Part shown: one piece after another, positions 27,284 through 37,625 of the stretch
Layout of the letters: each line of letters begins with the position of its first letter
Position numbering within the stretch: the stretch's first letter is position 1
Origin: an uncultured Gammaproteobacteria bacterium
GTDB lineage: Bacteria > Pseudomonadota > Gammaproteobacteria > Pseudomonadales > Ketobacteraceae
Length of the DNA: 58,875 nucleotides
NCBI GenBank assembly: GCA_913063125.1
Contig: CAJXZM010000013.1
Location: forward strand, 1 to 58,875
Direction of reading: 5' to 3'
Made by a program: the position numbers and the translations under genes
The notes under the pieces: model-generated
Databases searched by the model: none
What the model was told of the DNA's origin: nothing
What the model saw: only the letters and a program-made list of their open reading frames with translations

Positions 27284-30200
27284 ATGAGTAAAATTGACGA
27301 TTTCGATATCAGCGAACAGCTAGCAAATAACCGTTTTCCAATAAAGCCCTTTGCAAAAGTAACGGGATCGACAGTAAGTTGGCAAACGGGGTTTGTCTCT
27401 GTGTTTTGTGGATTATGGCATCGCCTTTTTCAAGGCGATGCCATAAGTGTTTACTGCCAGGATACTCGGGTATCTACTCTAGGATTTACACGGGAAACAC
27501 GGCTTAAAAACATTATTGAATCGTTAACTCTACCTTCTGATATATCGGAACAGGGCGAATTCAACGTTAGATTAATCACTAAAGGTGGTTGCTCAATATC
27601 AGGGTCTATCAGTATACGTTTAACAAGAACGGCTGAATATCTGACCTGTGATATTCAGCATTCAACGAACGTCTCGACAGCCTGCATTCTAAGATCGTTA
27701 CGAGCGTTTGGTGATGACGCCATTAAATTCCCTGAAAAAACAATACGCAGTTTGGACCCGTTACATGCATTAGATCGCTCTCTGGCTCTACATGAGTGGA
27801 ATAAAACAGACTGGAATCCAGATCACAGCCTACCACTTCATCGGTGTTTCGAACGCCAGGTTGCCATAACGCCTCAAGCTGTTGCATTATTAGATGGTGA
27901 CAATACATGGTCTTATAGCGATCTCAATACTGCGGCCAATCACGTTGCTCATCATTTAATGAGACAACACCAAACTTCAGGCATGGCTATAGGGCTATAT
28001 TTCAAACGTTCGTATCCACTAGTTGCCGCCATGTTAGGTGTTTTGAAAAGTGGCGCAGCATTCCTATCGCTGGATACAAATCAGCCGCTAGCTCGACTTA
28101 AAAAAATTGGTCAAGTGGCAAAATTAACCAAGGTACTGTATTCGGAAACCCAGGTACCAAAAACAGCACTCCCTGAATTCTTCACTGACTATACATCCTA
28201 TAATATTGATCCCCTCGTTACTGACCCCGAACCACTTGGCAATTTTTCCAATGCTGTTTCCGTTGAAGATCCTGCCTATATCATATTTACCTCCGGATCA
28301 ACGGGAGAACCCAAAGGGGTGGTCGGGCTTCATAAAGGGATGTATAACCGCATTTTTTGGGTACAAAATCAATTCCCCTACCCAGAAGACGCCGTTTTCT
28401 GTCAGAAAGCGGCGTTAAGTTTTATCGATTTTATAGGTGAGGTCTTAAGCCCTCTCTTTTTTGGTAAGCCTTTGTGGATTGTCCCGGATCACATATCTCA
28501 AGAGCCCCATTCACTCGTTGAGTTCCTCGCGGAAAAACACGTTACCCATATTACGACCGTACCAAGCTTACTGCGAATGATATTAACTAAGGTTGGTAAC
28601 CTTCAAAGTAGAATCCCGGAACTCAAACAATGGATTTGCAGTGGAGAAGAGCTTTCAGCCGACATACCACCTTTGTTTTCTTCTTTGTGTAACGCCAAAC
28701 TGTATAATTTCTATGGGCCTTCAGAGGCATCAATCGAAGTCTCAACGTGGGAATGCAATCGCGGAGATATCCCAACAGCCAACATCCCCATAGGCAAGCC
28801 CATTGGTAATACACAACTCTATGTTCTTGATGAGAATAGAGTACCCGTTGTTCCAGGTGTAATAGGCGAACTTTATATCGCTGGAAAAAACCTTTCATCT
28901 GGCTATTTAAATGCCCCCAAAGAAAACGCTAAAAGCTTCCTCGATTCGCCTTTTAGCAACGATATGCGATCAAAGATATACCGAACCGGTGACCTTGCTT
29001 ACCATCAATTGGACGGTACATTAGTCTACACAGGAAGGATTGGCCGGGATGTAAAGGTCCGCGGGAACAGGGTGGCGCTTGGTGAAGTTGAAAGTACAAT
29101 TTCATCACTCGACTGTGTTTTAGAGTGCGCCGTGTTACACCGCAGAAATCAATACGGTACAGATCAGCTTTTTGCTTACATCGTCTCGAATGACACTTCT
29201 AAGATAACCTTAAAACAACTAAATCAGGACCTTGAACTCCGCATTCCTACTTACATGATACCAGCGTACTTCTTGCTAATTGACAGTTTGCCTAGGACAG
29301 CATCGGGAAAGATAGACCGCAAGGCACTATGTCTGACCAGACATTCTATTTTGAAGCCCGAAGCGTCTATCGCGCCAAGGAATGCTCTTGAAACCAGTAT
29401 TGCCTCAAGCTTTAAGCAGGTACTAGATATTCCAGAAATAGGTATTGATGACAGCTTTTTGCTTCACGGTGGAGATTCCCTTCTAGCGACCACATTATTG
29501 GCTGATATCAATGCGCGATATGGAATAGATTTACCCTTAAGCCGGTTTTTTATGTCACCCACTGTACGTAGTTTATCCTGCCAGGTAGAAGAACAAGAGA
29601 AAATACCACACAGCACAACAAGTATTAATACAACGTGTAAAAAGACATCCGAGTTACCACTAACCTCCGCGCAGGAACGTTTATGGTTCTTATCAAAATA
29701 TGACGGGGGCCTAGGTTACTGCGTTTCAAGTGCAATTGAAATCACTGGTGACATCGATACTGAATTTGTAAAGAAGGCCGTTAATACACTCTGGAAACGA
29801 CATGATTCACTGAGAAGCACCTTTTTCGAAAAGGAAGGTCGTCCTATATGCAAAAGACTACCGCCCTGCTCTCTAACAACTAATCAATCCACCTTAGGCC
29901 ACGAGATCAGCCGCCGCGCTGTTAATGCTTTTGCCCGCAGTGATATAGACCAGCACCCCTTTGATCTTAGCAAAGGCCCACTCGTCCGAGCATCACTTCT
30001 CTCGTTCACTCAAACTCCTTCCGTCCATGTACTCATTCTTTCAATACATCACATTATTTGTGATGGTGTAAGTATTGATATATTGCTGAAGGAGCTTACT
30101 GCCATTTATCAAAGCCTTACTGAGAAAACATCTTTCCCTGCTATTAACGCTGGCTTGGATATGGCTGACTATGCACTATGGGAACGTAGCAGTGAACACC

Positions 30201-33200
30201 TACCCCATTCTCAAGCGTCAGTTGAGTTTTGGATGAATCGTCTTATTGACGCTCCACCAGTACTGGAATTACCTATAGACTATCCCAGGCCGAAAGTCTG
30301 GGAAGACGGAGGGGACCATGTCCGAGTAAGGCTCAGTAATACGTTAACTGGTGGTCTGAAGAACTGTTGCAAAGAATCGGGAGTGAGCCTGTATATTGCT
30401 ACGTACTCGGTATTTTTAGGGTTAATCTATCGACTAACCCATCAATCAGATATTGTATTAGGTTCACCAACAGCAAATAGATCAAAAAAACAATGGCAAA
30501 ACACTGTGGGCCTTTTCGTTAATACCATTGCCTTAAGATCTCAAATATTGCCGAATCAAACATTTGGCGAGTTACTTGAACACGCTAAGCGCGATTGCTT
30601 AAGCAGCTTTGATCACATGAATTACCCGTTTGAGCAGCTAGTGAACATGCTCCAGCCGCAACGTAGCTTAAGTCATTCACCTATCGTACAACTCTCTTTC
30701 GCAGTAGAAAACACGCCAGCCTCGAAAAGCGCTGGCGGCTGCACATTCGAGAGTCGCACAATTGATTCTGGCTTCTCATTGTTTGACCTTAGTTTGTCCA
30801 TAGAAAATGGTCAGGACGAAATATTCATTCACTTTACCTACGGAAAATCGCTTTTTCATCGCGACACAATCAAACGATGGTCACGTTATTATATTCGCCT
30901 GCTAGAAGCTTTGGTTTTTAACCCGAGCACAGAGATAGACGATATATCGTTATTGGACAAAACCCAGCTACAGGAACTTAAGACCTTTGGCAAAGGCGAT
31001 AGTTTGCCAAAGGTCTCCCCTTGGCGTAGTGTCTTGAGTCATATGTCGCAACAAGCAATGGACACCCCTGATGCACCTGCTGTAATAGCCAGCGGGGGCC
31101 ATTTCAGCTATCAGCAACTTGAGACAAACGCCAACTTCCTAGCCCAGGATCTCATTAGATTAGGGGTAAATGATGGTCAAACCGTTGCCATTTGCGGGAA
31201 ACGCTCGGGGAGTCTCATTGTCGCCATTTTGGCGGTTATGAAATGCCGAGCTGCATGGTTACCTCTTGACCCTGATTATCCAGATGAACGCCTCGAATTT
31301 ATGATTGGGGATAGCAACGCTACAGTGGTTATTGCGGAAAACACGCTAATACAAACTCTGTTTAGAAATACTCCCCTAACAACTGTCGCATTAGATGGAT
31401 ACCGTCAAAATCCAGCATCAGACCCCGGCTTCCAATATCCAAACGGCCATATTCAAAAGAACGATCACGCATATTTAATCTACACATCGGGTTCGACTGG
31501 AACACCCAAAGGAGTAAAAATTAGTCATGGTGCACTTGAGCATAAGTGGCGCTCATGGGATAAAAGTTACGGGTTAAGCCGTCAATGTTACCGTCATTTA
31601 CAAACTGCCAGTTTTTCCTTCGATGTGTTTGTGGGGGATATGGTCAGATCTCTATGCTCAGGTGCAGCGCTTGTCATGACGGACAAAGAAACGCTTCTAA
31701 CGCCGCCCGCACTAATGGAACTAATTCGCCGAGAGAGTGTAGATTTTGCTGATTTTTCTCCCCTAGTGATGCGAATGTTAGCAGAGCATATGTCATCAAA
31801 GGGCGAAGACCTTTCGACGTTAAAAGTACTCGTTCTTGGTACCGACGCCTGGAATGTCGAAGACTACCGTTTCTGGAAGACTTTTGTTGGTGAACACACT
31901 CGATTTATTAATGCGTATGGTGTGACCGAAGCCACCGTAGCCAGCACCTATTACCATTCATCACAATCCCCACTGCCCCTCTCCGGCCCGGTTCCCATTG
32001 GAATGCCTTTGCCAGGCGAGACAATTATTATTGTCGACCACAAAAACCAGCCTGTCCCAATTGGCGTGAGTGGGCAAATCTGTATTGGCGGACCAAGTGT
32101 CGCAGACGGTTATCACAATCGTCCAGAACTTAACCAGGAACGTTTCTATGACATCAATCAAATACGTTTTTATAAAACGGGGGACCTAGGCTGCTGGAAA
32201 ATAGACGGTACAATCGCTTTTTTAGGGCGAATGGATGCCCAAGTAAAAATCCGCGGCTTCCGCGTAGAGCCAGGGGAAATTGAGGGAATACTCACACAAC
32301 ACCCTGCCGTCAAGCAGGTTGCAGTCGTTACCTTAGATGATGGCCTTATCGGCAAAAAATTACGTGCGGTCGCGATAACACATGATAACCACACTGTTTC
32401 CGCATTTGACATTAGGCGCTTCGCAGCACAAAAAATGCCTGATCATATGATCCCAAGCTCTATTATCATCCTACCCGACATTCCAATGACACCGAACGGA
32501 AAGGTAAACCGACGAGCCTTAATCGACTTGCTTGATCCGTCGCCTGTCGATAGAACAGAACAAGTCAATATCTCCCTAACGACTCAAGAGAAAAAAATTG
32601 AACAAATATTTCAATCACTATTAAACATCAATGGTATTGGCCCCATTGACAATTTCTTCGAGTATGGCGGACACTCCCTCCTCGCCATACGCGCGATCTC
32701 AAAGATTCATAACGTGTTTGAAATCGAATTAAGTGTTCGAGATTTTTTTCAGCACGCAACAATCCAAGGGCTTTCGAAACTCATAAAGGCACATTCACAC
32801 AACCAACCAAATTCTAACAACACGACGTCCAATCCAGTCGAAAAACCGATACCCGATGCCCATCGAGCCGACTATAGTTCTACTTTTGCTGCCTGTTCAC
32901 CTGCACAATCCCGACTGTTGTTATTGCAGCACATGCACGATGAGGGCAAGACCAATACGAAAGTCAAAATAAGTGGTCTAGACCCTGAGAAAAACCTCGC
33001 TTATTTTGCCTATGATGTTCCGACAAAATTTTACATTAAAGGTGCATTGAATACCGAGGCGCTTAGCATTGCTCTGCAGAATGTTATCGCCCGTCACGAA
33101 GTGTTGCGAACAACATTCTCCTCACCTACCGACAAAGTCAGCGAATTACGTCAAATCATTCACCAAGACCTTTCAGCTTGTCTTGATGTCATCAAATATT

Positions 33201-36200
33201 CAAATGGAACCGGTAGCAAAACTGAATACGTAGATCATCGCATTCAGCAAGCACTCCAACGACCGTTTGATTTGGTTGAAGGCCCTTTGCTACGGGCTGA
33301 GTTATATGAAACGAAACATAACGAGTATGTCTTTCTGCTACATATGCACCACCTTGTTTCCGATGCGTGGTCGGTATCGATATTCTTCGAAGAACTCAAT
33401 GCATTCTATCAGTCAGAATGCCAGAAAACACCGATAGCTTTACCACCACTTAGTGCACAATACCGAGACTACGCCTGCTGGCAGCAGGCATTACGCCAGT
33501 CACCCGTAATCGAAAACAATTGGAAATACTGGCAAAACCAGCTTGCGGGCGCTCCTCCCCTTATAGAACTACCCACGGATTTTTCACGCCCTTTACAAAC
33601 TACCTATCGAGGAAAGAGTATAACCCATGAGTTCGAAGGCTCCCTTACACAGTCCCTCTTTTCGTTTACCAAACAACGGGGTTACAGCCTATACATGACC
33701 ATGCTGACCGTGTTCGCTATCATGCTGTACCAGCGTAGTGGACAAACTGATATCTGCATTGGTTCTCCTATCGCAAATCGTGGTAATGAAGCATTTGAAA
33801 AACTTATTGGTTTTTTTGTAAATACGTTAGTCATGCGCATACGCGTTGATGAACAAATCAGTTTATCTCAGTTACTGGACCAGGTTAAGGAGCTAACGCT
33901 TGATGCATTTGACCATTCAGACCTCGATTTTGAACAGCTCGTTGAAAAACTCAATCCGGACCGAAGCCTTAGCTACCACCCACTATTCCAAGTCGTCTTT
34001 GCCATGCAGAATGTCCATCAAAGCGACGACGTAGGGAGTTCTTTGGAAGATACTTTTAAGCTCGACGGATTATCAATAGACAGCCAACATATTCACAATG
34101 GCACATCAAAATTTGATTTGCTATTTCTGGTAGATTCAACAGGAAACTCTCTAAATCTAACCGTTGAATACAGCACCGATCTATTTCAAGAATCAACGAT
34201 ACAACGGATGTTATCGAGTTATGAGTCCATTCTGAACGTCGTTGTTACAACTCCCCAAACTCCGATTAAACAGATACCATCACTCTCGCAACAGGACCGG
34301 GCATTCTTATCCGACATGCACCACAGCATCTCCACAGATTATGGCGAGCCGCATTGTTTACACCGCATATTTGAAAATAGGGCAAGGGATAAACCCCATA
34401 AAATTGCGTTAACCAGTGCTGAAGGCGACCATATCACTTACGAACAGCTCGATCAGTGTGCAAACGCTCTCGCATTTTCACTCATCAAGAAGGGAGTACA
34501 GCCTACTGACAAAGTCGGCATTTTGAGTAACCGATGCCCTGAACAGATAGCCGCTATTTTAGGTGTTTTAAAAGCAGGGGCCGCATACGTCCCCTTGGAC
34601 CCCGCATTTCCTGACAAACGTCTGGCTAACATGACGAATGATGCAGAACTAACACTCATTCTTACCCATGGTCATAAGCTAAACCCTACATTCGAAACCG
34701 AACAACTGACCATTGAAAAGATATTTGAAGATAGCGCAACTGAAGCGCCCAATATTACCTGCTCCACTGATGATCATATTTATGTAACCTTTACCTCCGG
34801 TTCCACGGGTAGGCCAAAGGGCATTGCGATGCATCACCTCGCGGTATGGAACCTAATTTGCTGGCATACGCATGAAAGCACAAATCCCGGTGCAACAACA
34901 TTGCAATTTGCGCCGCTCGGTTTTGATGTCTCCTTTCAGGAAATATTTTGTTGCTTTGCCGGCGGGGGAAGCCTGGTCTTAATAGAAGAGGAACAACGAC
35001 AAGACCCCTACCTTCTCTGGCAACATATAGAGCGCCATTCAATAGAACGCCTATTTTTGCCCACCGCCGCTCTGATACCCTTTTCTGCATCGGCAAGCAC
35101 TCTTGCAACACTTCCTACCTGCCTTCGTGAATGCTGGGTTGCTGGTGAAGCTATGGTCATTGATGAAGATACCCGACACCTATTTCAGCGGCTATCCCGC
35201 TGTAGGCTGCTAAATTACTATGGACCATCTGAATGTCACGCCGTCACCTGGTACCAATTACCTCGTGACGAGATACGCAACCATACTGAACTCTGGTCCG
35301 CCGCTCCCCACGTTGGGCGCGCTATTGCGAATACAAAAGTACATATACTCGACCACAACGATAACCCCGTCCCCATTGGTTCTACAGGAGAACTCTGCAT
35401 TACCGGTCAGTGTGTTGCCAATGGCTATATGAACCAAATTACGCAAACTGTCGCAAGTTTTGTGGAAAAAACCGATGAAACAGGTCACCACAAGAAAATG
35501 TATAAAACCGGGGATTTGGCGTACTTTGATGAGAATGGCTGCATCCATTTGATTGGACGCAGAGATAGTCAAATCAAAATAAGAGGTTTCCGTATCGAAA
35601 TTGCCGAGATTGAAACGGTATTGTTAAACCATCAAACCGTGAAAATGGCGTTAGTAGATGTGGACCACTCGAAAAAAGATCATCCCTTGATTTGCGCATG
35701 GATAATTCTACAGCCCAACTTGGAAATTGATGCCAATGCGCTTAGAGCATTTGCCTCTGAGCAACTTCCCAACTATATGGTTCCGTCAACGGTTACGTTT
35801 GTAGATCACTACCCTACTAACGCTAACGGAAAGATCGATCGTGCAATGCTAAAAAATCAATTACCGAAAACTGTCGCTTCCTCACCCACCCCGAGAAAAC
35901 AGAGCAAAAGAGAAAACACCATAATCAAATTGTTTTCCAACTTACTTGGAAAACCGAACGTCCATCCCGACGACTGTTTCTTTGCGTTGGGAGGTAGTTC
36001 ACTGCTCGCGATGAAATTGATCGTTCAACTACGTGCAACGTTTAAACAGCCGCTCTCTGTCAACACACTCATACAACATTCCACTCCATCACGTTTAGCA
36101 CACAAGTACGATACGCTAACAGCGCCCGGTGACATACAAACGGGTAAGCAATCCCCTATCGTAAATTTCAATTCTTTCAGCAAGAGTTCAACCTCTTTGT

Positions 36201-36982
36201 ACTGCATTCACCCTATCGGCGGGAATGTTCTGTGTTACCAGGCATTAAGTAAGAAAGTACAATCACCTTTTTTCGCTATGGAAGCCCCTGGCCTGCACAA
36301 AAACACACAGCCTTTAACAAGTATAGAAGCGCTAGCCACCCATTATATTAACGCGATTAGGGACCATCAAAACCATCAAGAAATCCATTTGGCAGGCTGG
36401 TCGATGGGAGGACTCATTGCCTATGAGATGGCCCAACAACTAAAAGCGGGCGGAAATAACGTCGGGTCTCTAACACTAATTGATACCGATGCCCCCCAGC
36501 CATTTCTTCAGGGAGAAGCATTCCAGAGTGAGCAGAAAACTACCAATAAAACTATTTTGCTTAGAGATTTCAAACACGTTTTTGGTATCGATATCACTGT
36601 TGATATCGACACTCTTCAATCGATGGACAGCACTGCTTCAGTTGAATACATCTTGCAGAATTACACAGGGACAGAAGCCAACCCGAACGGCATTAGAACC
36701 GGCGATATGAGACGCCTAATACAGGTGTACTTAACAAACTTTGAAGCGATGCATCGCTACCGTGGCAAACCCTATAATAGTTTAGTGACGCTTATCTCCG
36801 CTAACAATAGGATAGACTCCAACGCCCCCCTCGATCGAGGTTGGCACTCCTTGACCTCCAAAAATTTGAAGGTACGAAAAGTCCCCGGTGATCACTATCA
36901 GATCATACAGGAAAAAGAAGTTGCTCACATAGCAGACATTCTTAATGAAATTTTAACATCATCGGCATTGATTCATGACTAA
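27284..36982 (+). CDS. Three-module non-ribosomal peptide synthetase with terminal thioesterase, 3232 aa
   Basis: Domain order read from motifs: a ~165-residue N-terminal piece resembling the end of a condensation domain; A1 (FTSGSTGEPKG near 331); T1 (GGDSL, S732); C (HHIICDG, 922-928); A2 (YTSGSTGTPKG near 1400); T2 (GGHSL, S1798); C (HHLVSDA, 2022-2028); A3 (FTSGSTGRPKG near 2500); T3 (GGSSL, S2906); and TE (GWSMGG, S3040; GDHYQ, H3204). No epimerase, methylation or reductase domain is seen. Specificity pockets, aligned by eye to GrsA, are A1 I-D-G-T-I-S-F-I-E-K, A2 D-V-G-F-V-G-A-V-A-K and A3 D-V-Q-F-W-A-Y-A-V-K. A3 most resembles proline pockets. A1 lacks Asp at the first position. The enzyme should release a tripeptide, linear or cyclised. 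Confidence 0.95.
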   Translation: MSKIDDFDISEQLANNRFPIKPFAKVTGSTVSWQTGFVSVFCGLWHRLFQGDAISVYCQDTRVSTLGFTRETRLKNIIESLTLPSDISEQGEFNVRLITKGGCSISGSISIRLTRTAEYLTCDIQHSTNVSTACILRSLRAFGDDAIKFPEKTIRSLDPLHALDRSLALHEWNKTDWNPDHSLPLHRCFERQVAITPQAVALLDGDNTWSYSDLNTAANHVAHHLMRQHQTSGMAIGLYFKRSYPLVAAMLGVLKSGAAFLSLDTNQPLARLKKIGQVAKLTKVLYSETQVPKTALPEFFTDYTSYNIDPLVTDPEPLGNFSNAVSVEDPAYIIFTSGSTGEPKGVVGLHKGMYNRIFWVQNQFPYPEDAVFCQKAALSFIDFIGEVLSPLFFGKPLWIVPDHISQEPHSLVEFLAEKHVTHITTVPSLLRMILTKVGNLQSRIPELKQWICSGEELSADIPPLFSSLCNAKLYNFYGPSEASIEVSTWECNRGDIPTANIPIGKPIGNTQLYVLDENRVPVVPGVIGELYIAGKNLSSGYLNAPKENAKSFLDSPFSNDMRSKIYRTGDLAYHQLDGTLVYTGRIGRDVKVRGNRVALGEVESTISSLDCVLECAVLHRRNQYGTDQLFAYIVSNDTSKITLKQLNQDLELRIPTYMIPAYFLLIDSLPRTASGKIDRKALCLTRHSILKPEASIAPRNALETSIASSFKQVLDIPEIGIDDSFLLHGGDSLLATTLLADINARYGIDLPLSRFFMSPTVRSLSCQVEEQEKIPHSTTSINTTCKKTSELPLTSAQERLWFLSKYDGGLGYCVSSAIEITGDIDTEFVKKAVNTLWKRHDSLRSTFFEKEGRPICKRLPPCSLTTNQSTLGHEISRRAVNAFARSDIDQHPFDLSKGPLVRASLLSFTQTPSVHVLILSIHHIICDGVSIDILLKELTAIYQSLTEKTSFPAINAGLDMADYALWERSSEHLPHSQASVEFWMNRLIDAPPVLELPIDYPRPKVWEDGGDHVRVRLSNTLTGGLKNCCKESGVSLYIATYSVFLGLIYRLTHQSDIVLGSPTANRSKKQWQNTVGLFVNTIALRSQILPNQTFGELLEHAKRDCLSSFDHMNYPFEQLVNMLQPQRSLSHSPIVQLSFAVENTPASKSAGGCTFESRTIDSGFSLFDLSLSIENGQDEIFIHFTYGKSLFHRDTIKRWSRYYIRLLEALVFNPSTEIDDISLLDKTQLQELKTFGKGDSLPKVSPWRSVLSHMSQQAMDTPDAPAVIASGGHFSYQQLETNANFLAQDLIRLGVNDGQTVAICGKRSGSLIVAILAVMKCRAAWLPLDPDYPDERLEFMIGDSNATVVIAENTLIQTLFRNTPLTTVALDGYRQNPASDPGFQYPNGHIQKNDHAYLIYTSGSTGTPKGVKISHGALEHKWRSWDKSYGLSRQCYRHLQTASFSFDVFVGDMVRSLCSGAALVMTDKETLLTPPALMELIRRESVDFADFSPLVMRMLAEHMSSKGEDLSTLKVLVLGTDAWNVEDYRFWKTFVGEHTRFINAYGVTEATVASTYYHSSQSPLPLSGPVPIGMPLPGETIIIVDHKNQPVPIGVSGQICIGGPSVADGYHNRPELNQERFYDINQIRFYKTGDLGCWKIDGTIAFLGRMDAQVKIRGFRVEPGEIEGILTQHPAVKQVAVVTLDDGLIGKKLRAVAITHDNHTVSAFDIRRFAAQKMPDHMIPSSIIILPDIPMTPNGKVNRRALIDLLDPSPVDRTEQVNISLTTQEKKIEQIFQSLLNINGIGPIDNFFEYGGHSLLAIRAISKIHNVFEIELSVRDFFQHATIQGLSKLIKAHSHNQPNSNNTTSNPVEKPIPDAHRADYSSTFAACSPAQSRLLLLQHMHDEGKTNTKVKISGLDPEKNLAYFAYDVPTKFYIKGALNTEALSIALQNVIARHEVLRTTFSSPTDKVSELRQIIHQDLSACLDVIKYSNGTGSKTEYVDHRIQQALQRPFDLVEGPLLRAELYETKHNEYVFLLHMHHLVSDAWSVSIFFEELNAFYQSECQKTPIALPPLSAQYRDYACWQQALRQSPVIENNWKYWQNQLAGAPPLIELPTDFSRPLQTTYRGKSITHEFEGSLTQSLFSFTKQRGYSLYMTMLTVFAIMLYQRSGQTDICIGSPIANRGNEAFEKLIGFFVNTLVMRIRVDEQISLSQLLDQVKELTLDAFDHSDLDFEQLVEKLNPDRSLSYHPLFQVVFAMQNVHQSDDVGSSLEDTFKLDGLSIDSQHIHNGTSKFDLLFLVDSTGNSLNLTVEYSTDLFQESTIQRMLSSYESILNVVVTTPQTPIKQIPSLSQQDRAFLSDMHHSISTDYGEPHCLHRIFENRARDKPHKIALTSAEGDHITYEQLDQCANALAFSLIKKGVQPTDKVGILSNRCPEQIAAILGVLKAGAAYVPLDPAFPDKRLANMTNDAELTLILTHGHKLNPTFETEQLTIEKIFEDSATEAPNITCSTDDHIYVTFTSGSTGRPKGIAMHHLAVWNLICWHTHESTNPGATTLQFAPLGFDVSFQEIFCCFAGGGSLVLIEEEQRQDPYLLWQHIERHSIERLFLPTAALIPFSASASTLATLPTCLRECWVAGEAMVIDEDTRHLFQRLSRCRLLNYYGPSECHAVTWYQLPRDEIRNHTELWSAAPHVGRAIANTKVHILDHNDNPVPIGSTGELCITGQCVANGYMNQITQTVASFVEKTDETGHHKKMYKTGDLAYFDENGCIHLIGRRDSQIKIRGFRIEIAEIETVLLNHQTVKMALVDVDHSKKDHPLICAWIILQPNLEIDANALRAFASEQLPNYMVPSTVTFVDHYPTNANGKIDRAMLKNQLPKTVASSPTPRKQSKRENTIIKLFSNLLGKPNVHPDDCFFALGGSSLLAMKLIVQLRATFKQPLSVNTLIQHSTPSRLAHKYDTLTAPGDIQTGKQSPIVNFNSFSKSSTSLYCIHPIGGNVLCYQALSKKVQSPFFAMEAPGLHKNTQPLTSIEALATHYINAIRDHQNHQEIHLAGWSMGGLIAYEMAQQLKAGGNNVGSLTLIDTDAPQPFLQGEAFQSEQKTTNKTILLRDFKHVFGIDITVDIDTLQSMDSTASVEYILQNYTGTEANPNGIRTGDMRRLIQVYLTNFEAMHRYRGKPYNSLVTLISANNRIDSNAPLDRGWHSLTSKNLKVRKVPGDHYQIIQEKEVAHIADILNEILTSSALIHD

Positions 36983-37577
36983 AACACTCAATATCTGGGT
37001 CGCCAGCACGCAGCAAATAAAACTCACCGCAGTGGAAGAAGCCATTACGCTTTGTGAACAAGGCAATGATACCATTCAAGAAATCCGGGTAGAAGGCTAC
37101 AAAGCCTCATCCGGTGTAAATGAACAGCCATTTGGTTGGGATGAAATTGTTCAAGGTGCAGAGCATCGTTTGTCTGAATTAAAGCGCGCAAAAGAAACGT
37201 CTAACTCGTACGTCGATTTGTACGTAAGTATTGAAAATGGCATCATCCAATTAGATTCCCACTCCCCACATGACTTACCTAAAATCCTCTATCATGATAC
37301 CGCATGCGTAATAGTCGAATTAGCTCATGGATATGGAAGCATCAAAAAATCATTACAATTTTCCGGCTCAGTGGCAGTGCCTAATTCAGTCGTGCAGGAT
37401 TCCATGGAGTGCAGCCCCCCCTTCTCAAAAACTGCCGGTTTCTTTTTAAAAAAACGTTACCCAACAATCAGTGAAAAAGACCCCCATTTCTCTTTATCTC
37501 GCATCCATAGAAAAGACCTTTTAAAAGCAGCTATCCAGGTCGCCTACAATACCGCTGTAAAAGAGATACCCGTATAG
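36975..37577 (+). CDS. DUF84/YjjX-like inosine/xanthosine triphosphatase, 200 aa
   Basis: The N-terminal WVASTQQIKLTAVEEAI, SSGVNEQPFGWDEIVQGAEHR and LYVSIENGI match the family of non-canonical purine NTP phosphatases typified by E. coli YjjX, which hydrolyse ITP and XTP. Length (~200) is close to the family's usual size. The start lies inside the NRPS gene (8-base overlap), so it belongs to the biosynthetic operon rather than being a stray housekeeping gene. Beside a GTP cyclohydrolase II-like domain this suggests that it removes phosphates from a purine- or pyrimidine-type triphosphate intermediate, or protects against a toxic nucleotide analogue. Catalytic assignment is by family resemblance. 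Confidence 0.75.
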   Translation: MTKTLNIWVASTQQIKLTAVEEAITLCEQGNDTIQEIRVEGYKASSGVNEQPFGWDEIVQGAEHRLSELKRAKETSNSYVDLYVSIENGIIQLDSHSPHDLPKILYHDTACVIVELAHGYGSIKKSLQFSGSVAVPNSVVQDSMECSPPFSKTAGFFLKKRYPTISEKDPHFSLSRIHRKDLLKAAIQVAYNTAVKEIPV

Positions 37578-37625
37578 TTTTTCCCGTCTTTGAATTATAA
37601 AATATTATAGGTAGAGTATAGTAAA

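Noticed and set aside
36975..37577. Housekeeping yjjX unrelated to the cluster
   Set aside because: The start codon lies inside the NRPS gene and the next gene is another cluster oxygenase, so it belongs to the operon.
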